Shown: positions 9,815-16,862 of the stretch, piece after piece
Numbering within the stretch: the first letter of the stretch is position 1
How the letters are laid out: the number at the start of each line of letters is the position of its first letter
DNA from: JACVRM01 sp036824245
GTDB taxonomy: Bacteria > Actinomycetota > Thermoleophilia > Gaiellales > Gaiellaceae
NCBI GenBank assembly: GCA_036824245.1
Contig: DAITAO010000037.1
Location: 1 to 27,623 of the forward strand
Length of the DNA: 27,623 nucleotides
Direction: 5' to 3'
Program-made: the position numbers and the translations under genes
The notes under the pieces: generated by a model
What the model saw: the letters and a program-made list of their open reading frames with translations, nothing else
What the model was told of the DNA's origin: nothing
Database searches by the model: none

Positions 9815-11824
9815 CTATCTCGTCGCGGTCTCGGCCGCGGCCTGTAGCTCGCGGCGCAATTCCTTGATCTCGTCGCGCAGCTTCGCTGCGTACTCGAAGC
9901 GCAGCTCCTCGGCGGCCGCGAACATTTCTTCCTCGAGCTGGATAACCAGCTTCTCAAGCTCCTCGGGGCTCATCCCTTCCACTTCGCGGCGGCCGCGACG
10001 CCGCTTCGACGGGACATGCGGGGCCTCGAGCGACAGGAACTCGGCGATGTCCGAGACGCCCTTCTGGATCGTCTCCGGCGTGATGCCGTGCTCCTCGTTG
10101 TAGGCGACCTGGACAGCGCGGCGCCGGTTCGTCTCGTCGAGTGCGCCCTGGATCGCCTCCGTGATCTTGTCCGCGTAGAGCAGCACCTTGCCGTTCACGT
10201 TCCGCGCCGCGCGCCCGATCGTCTGGATGAGCGCGACCTTGCCGCGCAGGAAGCCTTCCTTGTCCGCGTCCAGGATCGCCACCAGAGAGACCTCGGGCAG
10301 GTCGAGGCCCTCCCGCAGCAGGTTGACGCCGACGAGCACGTCGTACTCGCCGAGACGCAGCTCGCGGATGATCTGGATGCGCTCCAGGGTGTCGATCTCG
10401 GAGTGCAGGTAGCGCGCCTTGACGCCCGACTCCAGCAGATAATCGGTCAGGTCCTCCGCCATCTTCTTCGTCAGGGTGGTGACGAGCACGCGCTCGCCCG
10501 CCTCCTCGCGCCGGCGGATCTCGTTCAGCAGGTCGTCGATCTGATCCTTCGTCGCCCGCAGCTCGACCTCCGGGTCGACGATGCCGGTCGGCCTCACGAG
10601 CTGCTCCGCCACACGCGTCGAATGGCGGAGCTCCCAGGGGCCGGGCGTCGCGGAGACGAACACGAGCTGCGGCACCTTGCCCAGGAACTCGTCGAAGCGC
10701 AGCGGCCGGTTGTCCATCGCCGACGGCAGCCGGAAGCCGAACTCGACGAGCGTCTGCTTGCGCGAGCGGTCGCCCTCGTGCATTCCTCCGATCTGCGGCA
10801 CCGTCTGGTGCGACTCGTCGACGAACACCACGAAGTCCTCCGGGAAGTAGTCGATCAGGGTGAACGGGTGCGAGCCTTCGGGCCGGCCCTCCAGGATCCG
10901 CGAGTAGTTCTCGATGCCGGGGCAGAAGCCCAGCTCTTTCATCAGCTCGAGGTCGTACTCGGTGCGCTGGCGAAGCCTGTGCGCCTCGAGCATGCGCCCC
11001 TCCGTCTCGAACTTCGCGACCTGCCCCTCGAGCTCGGCGCGGATCTCGTCCACGGCCCGCTCGATGGTCGGCTTCGACGTGACGTACTCCGTGGCCGGCC
11101 AGATGGCAACGTTGTCGAGCTTGGAGAGGATCTCGCCGGTCAGGGGGTCGAAGTGGGTGATCCCCTCCACCTCGTCGCCGAAGAAGGACACGCGATACGC
11201 GGTCTCCTGGTTCGCCGGCTGGATCTCGACGACGTCACCCTTCACGCGGAAGCGGCCGCGGGCCAGGATCGAATCGTTACGCACGTACTGGCTGTCGATC
11301 AGCTTGCGCAGCGCGGCGTCACGGTCGTGCTCCTCCCCTACCTCCAGGATCAGCACGCGCTCGCGCCATTCCTCCGGGGAGCCGAGCCCGTAGATGCACG
11401 AGACCGAGGCCACCACGACGACGTCGCGCCGCGTGAAGAGCGCCGAGGTCGCAGCGAGCCGGAGCCGCGCGATGTCGTCGTTCTGCGACGAGTCCTTCTC
11501 GATGTAGAGGTCGGCCTGCGGGATGTACGCCTCGGGCTGGTAGTAGTCGTAGTAGGAGACGAAGTACTCGACCGCGTTCTGCGGGAAGAACTCGCGGAAC
11601 TCGTTGCAGAGCTGCGCGGCGAGCGTCTTGTTGTGGGCGATCACGAGCGCCGGGCGGCCGACCTCCTCGATGATCCAGGCCATCGTGGCCGTTTTGCCCG
11701 TGCCGGTCGCGCCCAGCAGCGTATGGTAGCGCTCGCCGGCCAGCAGACTCTCGGAGAGCTGCTCGATCGCCTTGGGCTGGTCGCCCGTCGGGCGGTACGC
11801 GGTGGATGTCTGGAAAACCCCCAC
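9815..11824 (-). CDS. uvrB: Excinuclease ABC subunit B
   Basis: UvrB is the DNA-dependent ATPase that verifies lesions after loading by UvrA and recruits UvrC. The 669-residue length is typical. Walker A GATGTGKT is at 38-45; the beta-hairpin that inserts between strands is at about 88-102 (YYDYYQPEAYIP); the DEAD-box variant DESH is near residue 340; helicase motifs GVNLLREGLDLPEV and QTIGRAARN follow. A C-terminal UVR coiled coil that contacts UvrC is present (LRFEYAAKLRDEIKEL). GTG at 11824 is the start because the conserved YRPTGDQPKAI follows directly. There is no Shine-Dalgarno but a TAGCCT box lies 7 nt upstream. No SOS box is visible here, unlike uvrA. Confidence 0.98.
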   Translation of the reverse strand: MGVFQTSTAYRPTGDQPKAIEQLSESLLAGERYHTLLGATGTGKTATMAWIIEEVGRPALVIAHNKTLAAQLCNEFREFFPQNAVEYFVSYYDYYQPEAYIPQADLYIEKDSSQNDDIARLRLAATSALFTRRDVVVVASVSCIYGLGSPEEWRERVLILEVGEEHDRDAALRKLIDSQYVRNDSILARGRFRVKGDVVEIQPANQETAYRVSFFGDEVEGITHFDPLTGEILSKLDNVAIWPATEYVTSKPTIERAVDEIRAELEGQVAKFETEGRMLEAHRLRQRTEYDLELMKELGFCPGIENYSRILEGRPEGSHPFTLIDYFPEDFVVFVDESHQTVPQIGGMHEGDRSRKQTLVEFGFRLPSAMDNRPLRFDEFLGKVPQLVFVSATPGPWELRHSTRVAEQLVRPTGIVDPEVELRATKDQIDDLLNEIRRREEAGERVLVTTLTKKMAEDLTDYLLESGVKARYLHSEIDTLERIQIIRELRLGEYDVLVGVNLLREGLDLPEVSLVAILDADKEGFLRGKVALIQTIGRAARNVNGKVLLYADKITEAIQGALDETNRRRAVQVAYNEEHGITPETIQKGVSDIAEFLSLEAPHVPSKRRRGRREVEGMSPEELEKLVIQLEEEMFAAAEELRFEYAAKLRDEIKELRRELQAAAETATR

Positions 11825-11831
11825 GAGGGTA

Positions 11832-11837
11832 AGGCTA
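11832..11837 (-). promoter_or_regulatory. uvrB -10 candidate (TAGCCT)
   Basis: On the minus strand TAGCCT lies 7 nt before the uvrB GTG with no Shine-Dalgarno between them, consistent with a leaderless transcript. The divergent DUF1360 start is only 19 bp from the uvrB start, so the promoters of both genes must extend into each other's coding sequence. Confidence 0.4.
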
Positions 11838-11843
11838 GCCGCG

Positions 11844-12314
11844 ATGCATTCCCGTCCCGAGCATCCGCCCTACGGCAGCTACGCGGCCATCTTCGGCGCT
11901 TTCGCAGGGCTGCTGGCCGGTGCCGGCGGGCTCGCTCGCACACTCGGCCGCGACCCCCAGTGCCAGACCGCGCTCGACCTCGTCGTCCTGTCGGCGGCAA
12001 CGTTCAAGGCCTCGCGCACGCTTGCGCGGGACCGCGTGACGAGCTTTCTGCGCGACCCGTTCGTGGAGGGCGAGGCCTACCTCGGCGAAGAGGAGCTGCC
12101 TGCCGGAGAAGGATTGCAGCGTGCGATCGGCGAGCTGGTCACGTGCACGCGCTGCGTCGGCACCTGGACGGCCGCAGGCCTGGCGGCGACGCAGGTGCTC
12201 GCGCCTCGTTTCGGCCGGCTGCTGACCTGGTCACTCGCGGCGTCGGCGGCTAACGACGTACTGCAAGCGGGGTTCGTCGCCCTGACGCGCAAGGCCGACG
12301 AGCTCCCGGTTTAG
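11844..12314 (+). CDS. DUF1360 family membrane protein
   Basis: A 156-residue protein with hydrophobic helices at about residues 13-31 (AAIFGAFAGLLAGAGGLA) and in the second half (TAAGLAATQVLA and following). Matching stretches are VVLSAATFKASRTLARDRVTS, FLRDPFVE and ELVTCTRCVGTW. The CxxC in CTRCVG plus the LxRDxVTxxLR pattern are those of DUF1360, found in many Gram-positive genomes and sometimes linked to sporulation in Bacillus; the role here is unknown. ATG at 11844 is chosen as the first Met; it lies 19 bp from the divergent uvrB start. Confidence 0.75.
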   Translation: MHSRPEHPPYGSYAAIFGAFAGLLAGAGGLARTLGRDPQCQTALDLVVLSAATFKASRTLARDRVTSFLRDPFVEGEAYLGEEELPAGEGLQRAIGELVTCTRCVGTWTAAGLAATQVLAPRFGRLLTWSLAASAANDVLQAGFVALTRKADELPV

Positions 12315-12338
12315 CGCCCGCGCGCGCCCCAGCTCCTG

Positions 12339-12372
12339 TTCGTCACACAATCGTTGCGTTGCCTGGCACCGG
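12339..12372. repeat. Composite direct repeat, copy 1
   Basis: A 34-nt unit beginning TTCGTCACACAATCGTTGCG and ending in TGCCTGGCACCGG recurs exactly 90 bp further on with two differences. The last part is the same palindromic core (TGCCTGGCAC) seen at 2.9 kb and 23 kb. It lies in the 173-bp gap between convergent genes (12315-12487), a usual place for REP-like elements. Confidence 0.85.
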
Positions 12373-12389
12373 AGAGAGGAGCTCAAACT

Positions 12390-12404
12390 GCCTGGACTTC
12401 AGGC
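12390..12404. repeat. Small hairpin between the two composite repeats
   Basis: GCCTG and CAGGC are separated by GACTT, giving a 5-bp stem with a 5-nt loop centred between the two direct-repeat copies. It shares the GCCTGG core with them and may be a decayed third unit. Confidence 0.45.
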
Positions 12405-12428
12405 CCCTTCGGTCTCCCACGATCGTTT

Positions 12429-12462
12429 TTCGTCACACAATCGTTGCGATGCCTGGCACGGG
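12429..12462. repeat. Composite direct repeat, copy 2
   Basis: This is the second copy of the 34-nt unit at 12339-12372, differing at two positions (T to A before TGCCTGGCAC and C to G after it). The exact 90-bp spacing suggests a tandem duplication of a larger unit, although the intervening 56 bp has no second copy. It abuts the 3' end of the frameshifted exporter gene. Confidence 0.85.
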
Positions 12463-12487
12463 TTGCGGGGCCAGAGTGAGGATCGGC

Positions 12488-13713
12488 TCAGCTCTCCTGT
12501 GGCGTCGGCTGAGAGGGCGCCTCCGACCCTCCACGCGGACGCCGGAGCGCGATGAATGCGAACGGCAGCGTCGCGAGGAACTGGCCGATCGCGATGAGCA
12601 GGAGGGCCGGGCGCGGGCCAAGATCGGACAGCAGCGGCCCCACGATCAGCAGTCCCAGCGGCCCCGCGAGCAGCGCGGACGTGATCACAGCCGACATCAC
12701 CTTCGCCCGCAGCGCTTCCGGGGTGCGGGTCGTGATGACGGCGATGAGCGGCGCGTTCACGAGCGGACCGAATATCGACGATGCGAAGAGCACGGCCATC
12801 ACGGCGGCGACGGGAAGGTCGAGCGCCAGGAGTGGGACGGGGGCGGTCAGCGCGACGAGCGCGACGGCTGCCAGCCGGATCGGATCGAAGCGCTTGACGA
12901 GCTTCACGGCCAGCAGGCTGCCCACCACCGCTCCGCCGCCGAAGGACGCGAAGAAGGCGCCGGCGACGCGCGCGCTCTCGCCGAAGTGCACGTCGGCTAG
13001 CACGAGCAGGCTCGCCACCTCCATCTGCCCGAACATGTTCAGGAAGAGCGCGGTGATGCCGAGCGTGCGCAGGAACGGATCGCGCAAGAGGTAGCGCACG
13101 CCCGCGAGCAAGCCGCGCGATTCCTCCGTCGCGGGCAGCGGGGGACGCTTCGGCACGAACGCCGCGAGCACGAGGAACGAGAGGAGGAACGACGCAGCAT
13201 CGACGTAGAGCACGTTCGTCGCCCCGATCACGCCGATCAGCACGCCCGCGGCGGAGGGGCCGAGCAACGCCGTGGCGCGGTTGAGACCCTCGAGACCGGC
13301 GTTCGCCTGCGCGACCGTCTGCTCGTCGTCGCCGACGATCTCCGGATGACCGACGACGCGGACATGTACGGCGCCAGGAAGCACCCCAGCACGAACACGA
13401 GCACGAGCAGCAGCGGGAACGAGAGCACACCCGCCTCGTGGAGCAGCGGAAACGAGCACATCAGCGGCACCCGGCCGGCGTCGCCGATCAGCATCGTGCG
13501 ACGTGCACCGAGCCGTGCAACGAGTGACCCGCTCGGGATGCCGAAGAGCGCCACTGGAAGGAGCTCGACGGCGAGCACGACGCTCATACGCGCCGGCGAG
13601 CCCGTCGTCTCGAGCACGAACCACGGCAGCGCCAGGAAGGTCATCTGCGAGCCGAGGCGCGAGGCGATCTGTGCGAAGAGCAGAGCGCGCAGTGCCGGGT
13701 TGCGGAACATCAC
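12488..13713 (-). pseudogene. MFS exporter interrupted by a one-base frameshift
   Basis: Two overlapping frames together make one 408-residue major-facilitator protein. The first frame (start GTG 13713 or ATG 13710) gives MFRNPALRALLFAQIASRLG, FLALPWFVLETTG and on to APYMSASSVI. The second frame resumes with PEIVGDDEQTVAQANAGLEG and runs through the remaining helices to a Pro/Ser-rich tail at 12488. The switch is at about 13342-13348: restoring one C (ATCCGG to ATCCCGG) gives VIPEIVGDDE, matching VPELIGEEE in the paralogue at 15637-16860. The family exports drugs or peptides with the proton gradient. It is either a recent inactivating mutation or a sequencing error; the rest of the gene shows no decay, so an error or very recent event is favoured. 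Confidence 0.8.
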
Positions 13714-13785
13714 CCAGTTACGTGTCGGAAGCTCCCGGCGTCAGGGCGAGACGCCGATCGGACCTTCTTAGGGGCGTGAGCTGAC

Positions 13786-13831
13786 GGGTCGGTCTCCGTT
13801 CGGGGACAGACCCTGCGGGCACAGACCCTGC
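13786..13831. repeat. Palindrome plus 15-bp direct repeat (ACAGACCCTGC)
   Basis: GGGTCGGTCTCC (13786-13797) and GGGGACAGACCC (13802-13813) form an imperfect 12-bp stem (two mismatches) with loop GTTC. ACAGACCCTGC then occurs twice, at 13806-13816 and 13821-13831, a 15-bp period. It ends 2 bp from the aminopeptidase stop codon. It could act as that gene's transcript end or be another REP-like element; there is no T-run. Confidence 0.7.
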
Positions 13832-13833
13832 AT

Positions 13834-14925
13834 TTAGATCGTCCACGCGCCGTTCTCCTGCACCACCTCGCCGTCCAGCTCGATGCGACCGCCGTTGCGA
13901 AGGTCCTTGACGATGTCCCAGTGGATGGCGCTGTGGTTCTGTCCGCCCACTTCCTCGATGCCGTTGCCGAGCGCCAGGTGGACCGTGCCGTCGATCTTCT
14001 CGTCGAAGAGCGTGTTCTTCATGTGCTGCGTGATACCGGGGTTACAGCCGATGCCGAGCTCGCCAAGCCGTCGCGCGCCCTCGTCGGTGTCAAGCGTCTG
14101 CAGGAGAAAGTCCTCCTCGGCTTGTGCGGACGCATCCAGCACGACACCGGCCTCGAAGCGCAGGCGGATACCCGTCACCTCGCGACCTAGATAGACGGCC
14201 GGGAACTCCGTGAAGGCGATGGTCCCCTCGGCCGAATCCTCGACCGGCGAGACGAAGAACTCGCCGCCCGGCATATTGGCGCCGCCCGCGTCCACCTTCA
14301 TGGCGCGCCCTGCGATGCTGAAGGTCACGTCGGTCTCGGCACCGACGATGCGCACCTGCTCGGCGGCGTCGAAGCGATCCGCGTAGCGCTGCATACGGAC
14401 GCGTTCGGCGTCCCAGTCGAGCAGGCAGGCGCCGAATAGAAAGTCGGCGAACTCATCGGTGGCCATTCCCGCCTCCTGAGCGAGCGCCGGTGTTGGCCAC
14501 TGGCACCCGGTCCACGGGACCTCGCCCCCGAAGATCCGGTCGAACGAGGGGCGAAATGCGGTCTGAAGGACGTTAAGCCGCTCCGGGTCGAGAGCCGTGG
14601 CGTTCCGCGTGTTCTCGGGCGCCTCCACCACGATGATCGAGTCGACCTCCTGAAGCATCCGGACGTCGAGCGGAGCCGGCTTCGCGAGCCGTTCAAGCGA
14701 TGTCGCGCGAATCCACTCGAAGCTTGGGCCCGCCACGGTCCCGCCAAAACCCAGGCGCACGAGCGCGTAGGCGTCGCGGCGTGCGATCTGCCGCACGATC
14801 TCCTCCACCAGCGGACGCCCGAGCACGCCGCCGCCCACCAGCACCTGCCAGCCCGGCTGCACGTCGACGCACTGCTCGACGAGGATCCGGGCGTACTGCT
14901 CGACACGCGGATCGCGCACGGTCAT
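13834..14925 (-). CDS. M29 family aminopeptidase (AmpS/PepS/aminopeptidase T type)
   Basis: A 363-residue metallo-aminopeptidase that removes N-terminal residues from peptides in the cytoplasm. The N-terminal half follows the family (VEQYARILVEQCVDVQPG, FGGEVPWTGCQWPT). The metal ligands expected for M29 are visible: Glu222 (NMPGGE), Glu289 (LGELGIG), His316 (GTVHLALG), His335 and Asp337 (SAIHWD). NPGITQHMKNTLFDEKIDG is the family signature. Length is slightly below the usual ~400. Its ATG overlaps the stop of the ArsR gene by 4 nt (ATGA), so the two are translationally coupled, an uncommon pairing. Flanking exporters suggest a role in peptide handling; this is inference. Confidence 0.92.
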   Translation of the reverse strand: MTVRDPRVEQYARILVEQCVDVQPGWQVLVGGGVLGRPLVEEIVRQIARRDAYALVRLGFGGTVAGPSFEWIRATSLERLAKPAPLDVRMLQEVDSIIVVEAPENTRNATALDPERLNVLQTAFRPSFDRIFGGEVPWTGCQWPTPALAQEAGMATDEFADFLFGACLLDWDAERVRMQRYADRFDAAEQVRIVGAETDVTFSIAGRAMKVDAGGANMPGGEFFVSPVEDSAEGTIAFTEFPAVYLGREVTGIRLRFEAGVVLDASAQAEEDFLLQTLDTDEGARRLGELGIGCNPGITQHMKNTLFDEKIDGTVHLALGNGIEEVGGQNHSAIHWDIVKDLRNGGRIELDGEVVQENGAWTI

Positions 14926-15515
14926 CTTTTCCTCCTCTTGGGTTTGCCTTCGATGCGTGGAACTGCTCTGAACACGACGTGGACGCGGCGGCTCCCTTGC
15001 GGGCGCTCGTCCGCTTCGCGTCGCTCGTACCGCTTGATCAGGCCGTGGAACTCGTTGGTGAGGTTCGTCAGCTCCTCCGCCGTGACGTAGACGGTGCCGG
15101 TGGTGAGCGCCGCCGCGTCACGCCATTCCCGATCGAACTGATCCTCCGCCGTCAGGTACTCCGTGACGTAGCGCTCGTCCCGTTCGAGCAATCGGCGGCC
15201 GAGCAGCCTCGCCGCCTCCTTGAAGGCCGGGGACTCCTCGTTTCCGCTCTTGTAGGTGATGCTCCGCGCCGCCAGCGTCCAGCGCGTCTCCCTGGCGTCG
15301 GCGCTGTCGACGCGCTGCACGAAGCCCCACTTGGCGAGCGCGCGCAGGTGGTAGCTGGCCGCCTGGGGGCTACCGCCGATCTCGCGCGCACATTCGGTGG
15401 CGTTCGCCGTGCCCGTCACGTGCAGGAGCTCCAGGATCGACAGCCGTGCCTCGTGGGCGAGAGCGCGCATGGCGCGCGGATCGGTCAGCTCGAGGGTGCG
15501 TTCTCTCTGTGAGAT
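14922..15515 (-). CDS. ArsR-type winged-helix repressor, apparent ATC start
   Basis: A winged helix-turn-helix regulator. Residues 8-75 match ArsR/HTH_20: LELTDPRAMRALAHEARLSI, then ATECAREIGGSPQAASYHLR (recognition helix), KWGFVQRVDS. The C-terminal half is helical (AEELTNLTNEFHGLIKRYER) and ends in a basic tail. The first ATG (15470) has no ribosome binding site and would remove the conserved LELTDPRA. The frame is open 15 codons further up to an in-frame TAA, and the only codon at the right distance from a strong AAAGGAG (8-nt spacer) is ATC at 15515, giving MSQRERTLELTDPRA. CTG at 15488 is the other possibility. Its stop overlaps the M29 gene. It probably controls itself and neighbouring exporters through the repeats at 15515-15551. 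Confidence 0.88.
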   Translation of the reverse strand: MSQRERTLELTDPRAMRALAHEARLSILELLHVTGTANATECAREIGGSPQAASYHLRALAKWGFVQRVDSADARETRWTLAARSITYKSGNEESPAFKEAARLLGRRLLERDERYVTEYLTAEDQFDREWRDAAALTTGTVYVTAEELTNLTNEFHGLIKRYERREADERPQGSRRVHVVFRAVPRIEGKPKRRKR

Positions 15516-15551
15516 CGGAAAGTCTCCTTTCGGAAATTAAGATTTCGGAAA
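15515..15551. promoter_or_regulatory. Three-heptamer operator over the ArsR gene start
   Basis: TCGGAAA occurs at 15515, 15530 and 15545, an exact 15-bp period. The two upstream copies extend to TTTCGGAAA (minus strand TTTCCGAAA), an odd palindrome with arms TTTC and GAAA; the third is a half site over the start codon. The sites overlap the Shine-Dalgarno and a possible -10 (TAGTTT) that lies 17 nt from CTGACC as -35. This AT-rich patch stands out from its surroundings. Binding by the ArsR protein itself is inferred. Confidence 0.65.
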
Positions 15552-15636
15552 CTACTGCTTTGTATTCTGTAGGTCAGGTGCCGGCCTCGACGCACGCGAG
15601 CTCCCTCCCGCCTGCCCGCAGAGCGACGAACGCGCA

Positions 15637-16860
15637 TCAGCCCGTCTCTCCGACCGCCGCCAGTCCGTCGGTCTCGGTGCGGCCGCGGTAGGCCGTCACG
15701 GCGATCGTGAGCATCGCAGCCGTCTGCACAGCGGCGAGCCCGACGAGTACCGGCCGGGGACCGAATGCGTCGAGGACGGGGCCGGCACCGAAGACGCCGA
15801 GCGGCTGCACGAGCGCGAAGAAGGTAGTGGTCGCAGTCATCACAGTCGGACGCAGCGACGGAGGAATGCGCAGCGTCAGGAGCGCGTGGATGCTGGGGTT
15901 GATGAGGCCGTTGGCCAGCCCCGAGACGCCGAGCGCACCTGCAAAGACCGCCGCCGGGAACGTCCCGGTCAGCAGCCACAGGGGCAGCGCCTGACCCATC
16001 ACGAACACCGCGATGACGCTGAGGCCGCGGACGCGCTCGAGCAGCACTCGGTAAGCGACGACGTTGCCGATGACAGCGCCGACGCCGAACGACGCGAGCA
16101 ACCAGCCGGCCACGCGCGGATCGGCGTCGAAGCGTGCGACGACGAGGACCGGGATGCTGACGAAGAAGGCCATCCAGGCGGCGTCGCCGATCGAGAAGAC
16201 GGGAATCCAGACGCGCAGCAGCCGCTCTCGTGCCAGGAAGCGCAGGCCCTCGCGAATGCCAGGCTCGTCGCCGGTGCGTGGTGGGCGCTCGCGGCGCGGA
16301 ACGAACGCGGCCACGAGCGCGGCCGCGACGGCGAAGGTTGCGGCGTCGGCGACCAGCACTGCGGGTGCCGAGAGCACCGAGATCAGGACGCCGCCCAGAA
16401 TAGGGCCGAGCAGCATGGTCACCCGCGTCGCGCCCTGGAAGAGCGCCATCGCACGGCTGACCAGGGACTCCTCCTCACCGATCAGCTCGGGAACGATCAT
16501 CCGCTGCGCGGCGAAGTACGGGGCACCCAGCGCGCCGAGCGCGAAGGCGACCGCTACCAGGGCGGCGAGGGTCAACCCGCCGGCCCAGTGCAGGACCGGG
16601 ATGAGCAGCATGAGCGGCGCGCGCAGCCCATCGAAGACGACCATCGAGCGCCAGGCGCCGAGCCGCGCCAGCACCTTGCCGCCCGGAAGCCCGAGCAGGC
16701 CGAGACCCACGAGCTCGGCGCCGACCACCAGGGTCATCCGGGTAGCCGAGCCGGTCGTCACGTACACGAACCAGGGCAGCGCGAGCCACGTCATCTGCGA
16801 GCCCGTCGTCGAGATCACCTCTGCGACGAGCAGCGCGCGAATCGAACGGTCTCGCAGCAT
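15637..16860 (-). CDS. MFS exporter (paralogue of the frameshifted gene)
   Basis: A 407-residue major-facilitator protein with about 12 hydrophobic segments. The opening MLRDRSIRALLVAEVISTTG, WLALPWFVYVTTGS, LARLGAWRSMVVFDGLRAP and MIVPELIGEEE correspond segment by segment to the gene at 12488-13713, so the two are paralogues of the MFS_3/enterobactin-exporter-like group. A basic linker after helix 6 (VPRRERPPRTG) is typical of 6+6 exporters. ATG at 16860 follows the stop of the upstream exporter by 2 bp, so the pair forms one transcript. The substrate is unknown. The intact copy shows what the frameshifted one should encode. Confidence 0.9.
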   Translation of the reverse strand: MLRDRSIRALLVAEVISTTGSQMTWLALPWFVYVTTGSATRMTLVVGAELVGLGLLGLPGGKVLARLGAWRSMVVFDGLRAPLMLLIPVLHWAGGLTLAALVAVAFALGALGAPYFAAQRMIVPELIGEEESLVSRAMALFQGATRVTMLLGPILGGVLISVLSAPAVLVADAATFAVAAALVAAFVPRRERPPRTGDEPGIREGLRFLARERLLRVWIPVFSIGDAAWMAFFVSIPVLVVARFDADPRVAGWLLASFGVGAVIGNVVAYRVLLERVRGLSVIAVFVMGQALPLWLLTGTFPAAVFAGALGVSGLANGLINPSIHALLTLRIPPSLRPTVMTATTTFFALVQPLGVFGAGPVLDAFGPRPVLVGLAAVQTAAMLTIAVTAYRGRTETDGLAAVGETG

Positions 16861-16862
16861 GT

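Noticed and set aside
10016..12253. 745-codon plus-strand open frame
   Set aside because: It mirrors uvrB codon for codon and crosses the real DUF1360 gene in another frame; no motif of its own.
12339..12462. Insertion-sequence ends
   Set aside because: The copies are direct, not inverted, and no transposase lies between them.
15515..15551. Short evenly spaced repeats as a mini-CRISPR or iteron origin
   Set aside because: Only three 7-bp units, placed exactly over a regulator gene's promoter and start; operator is the simpler reading.
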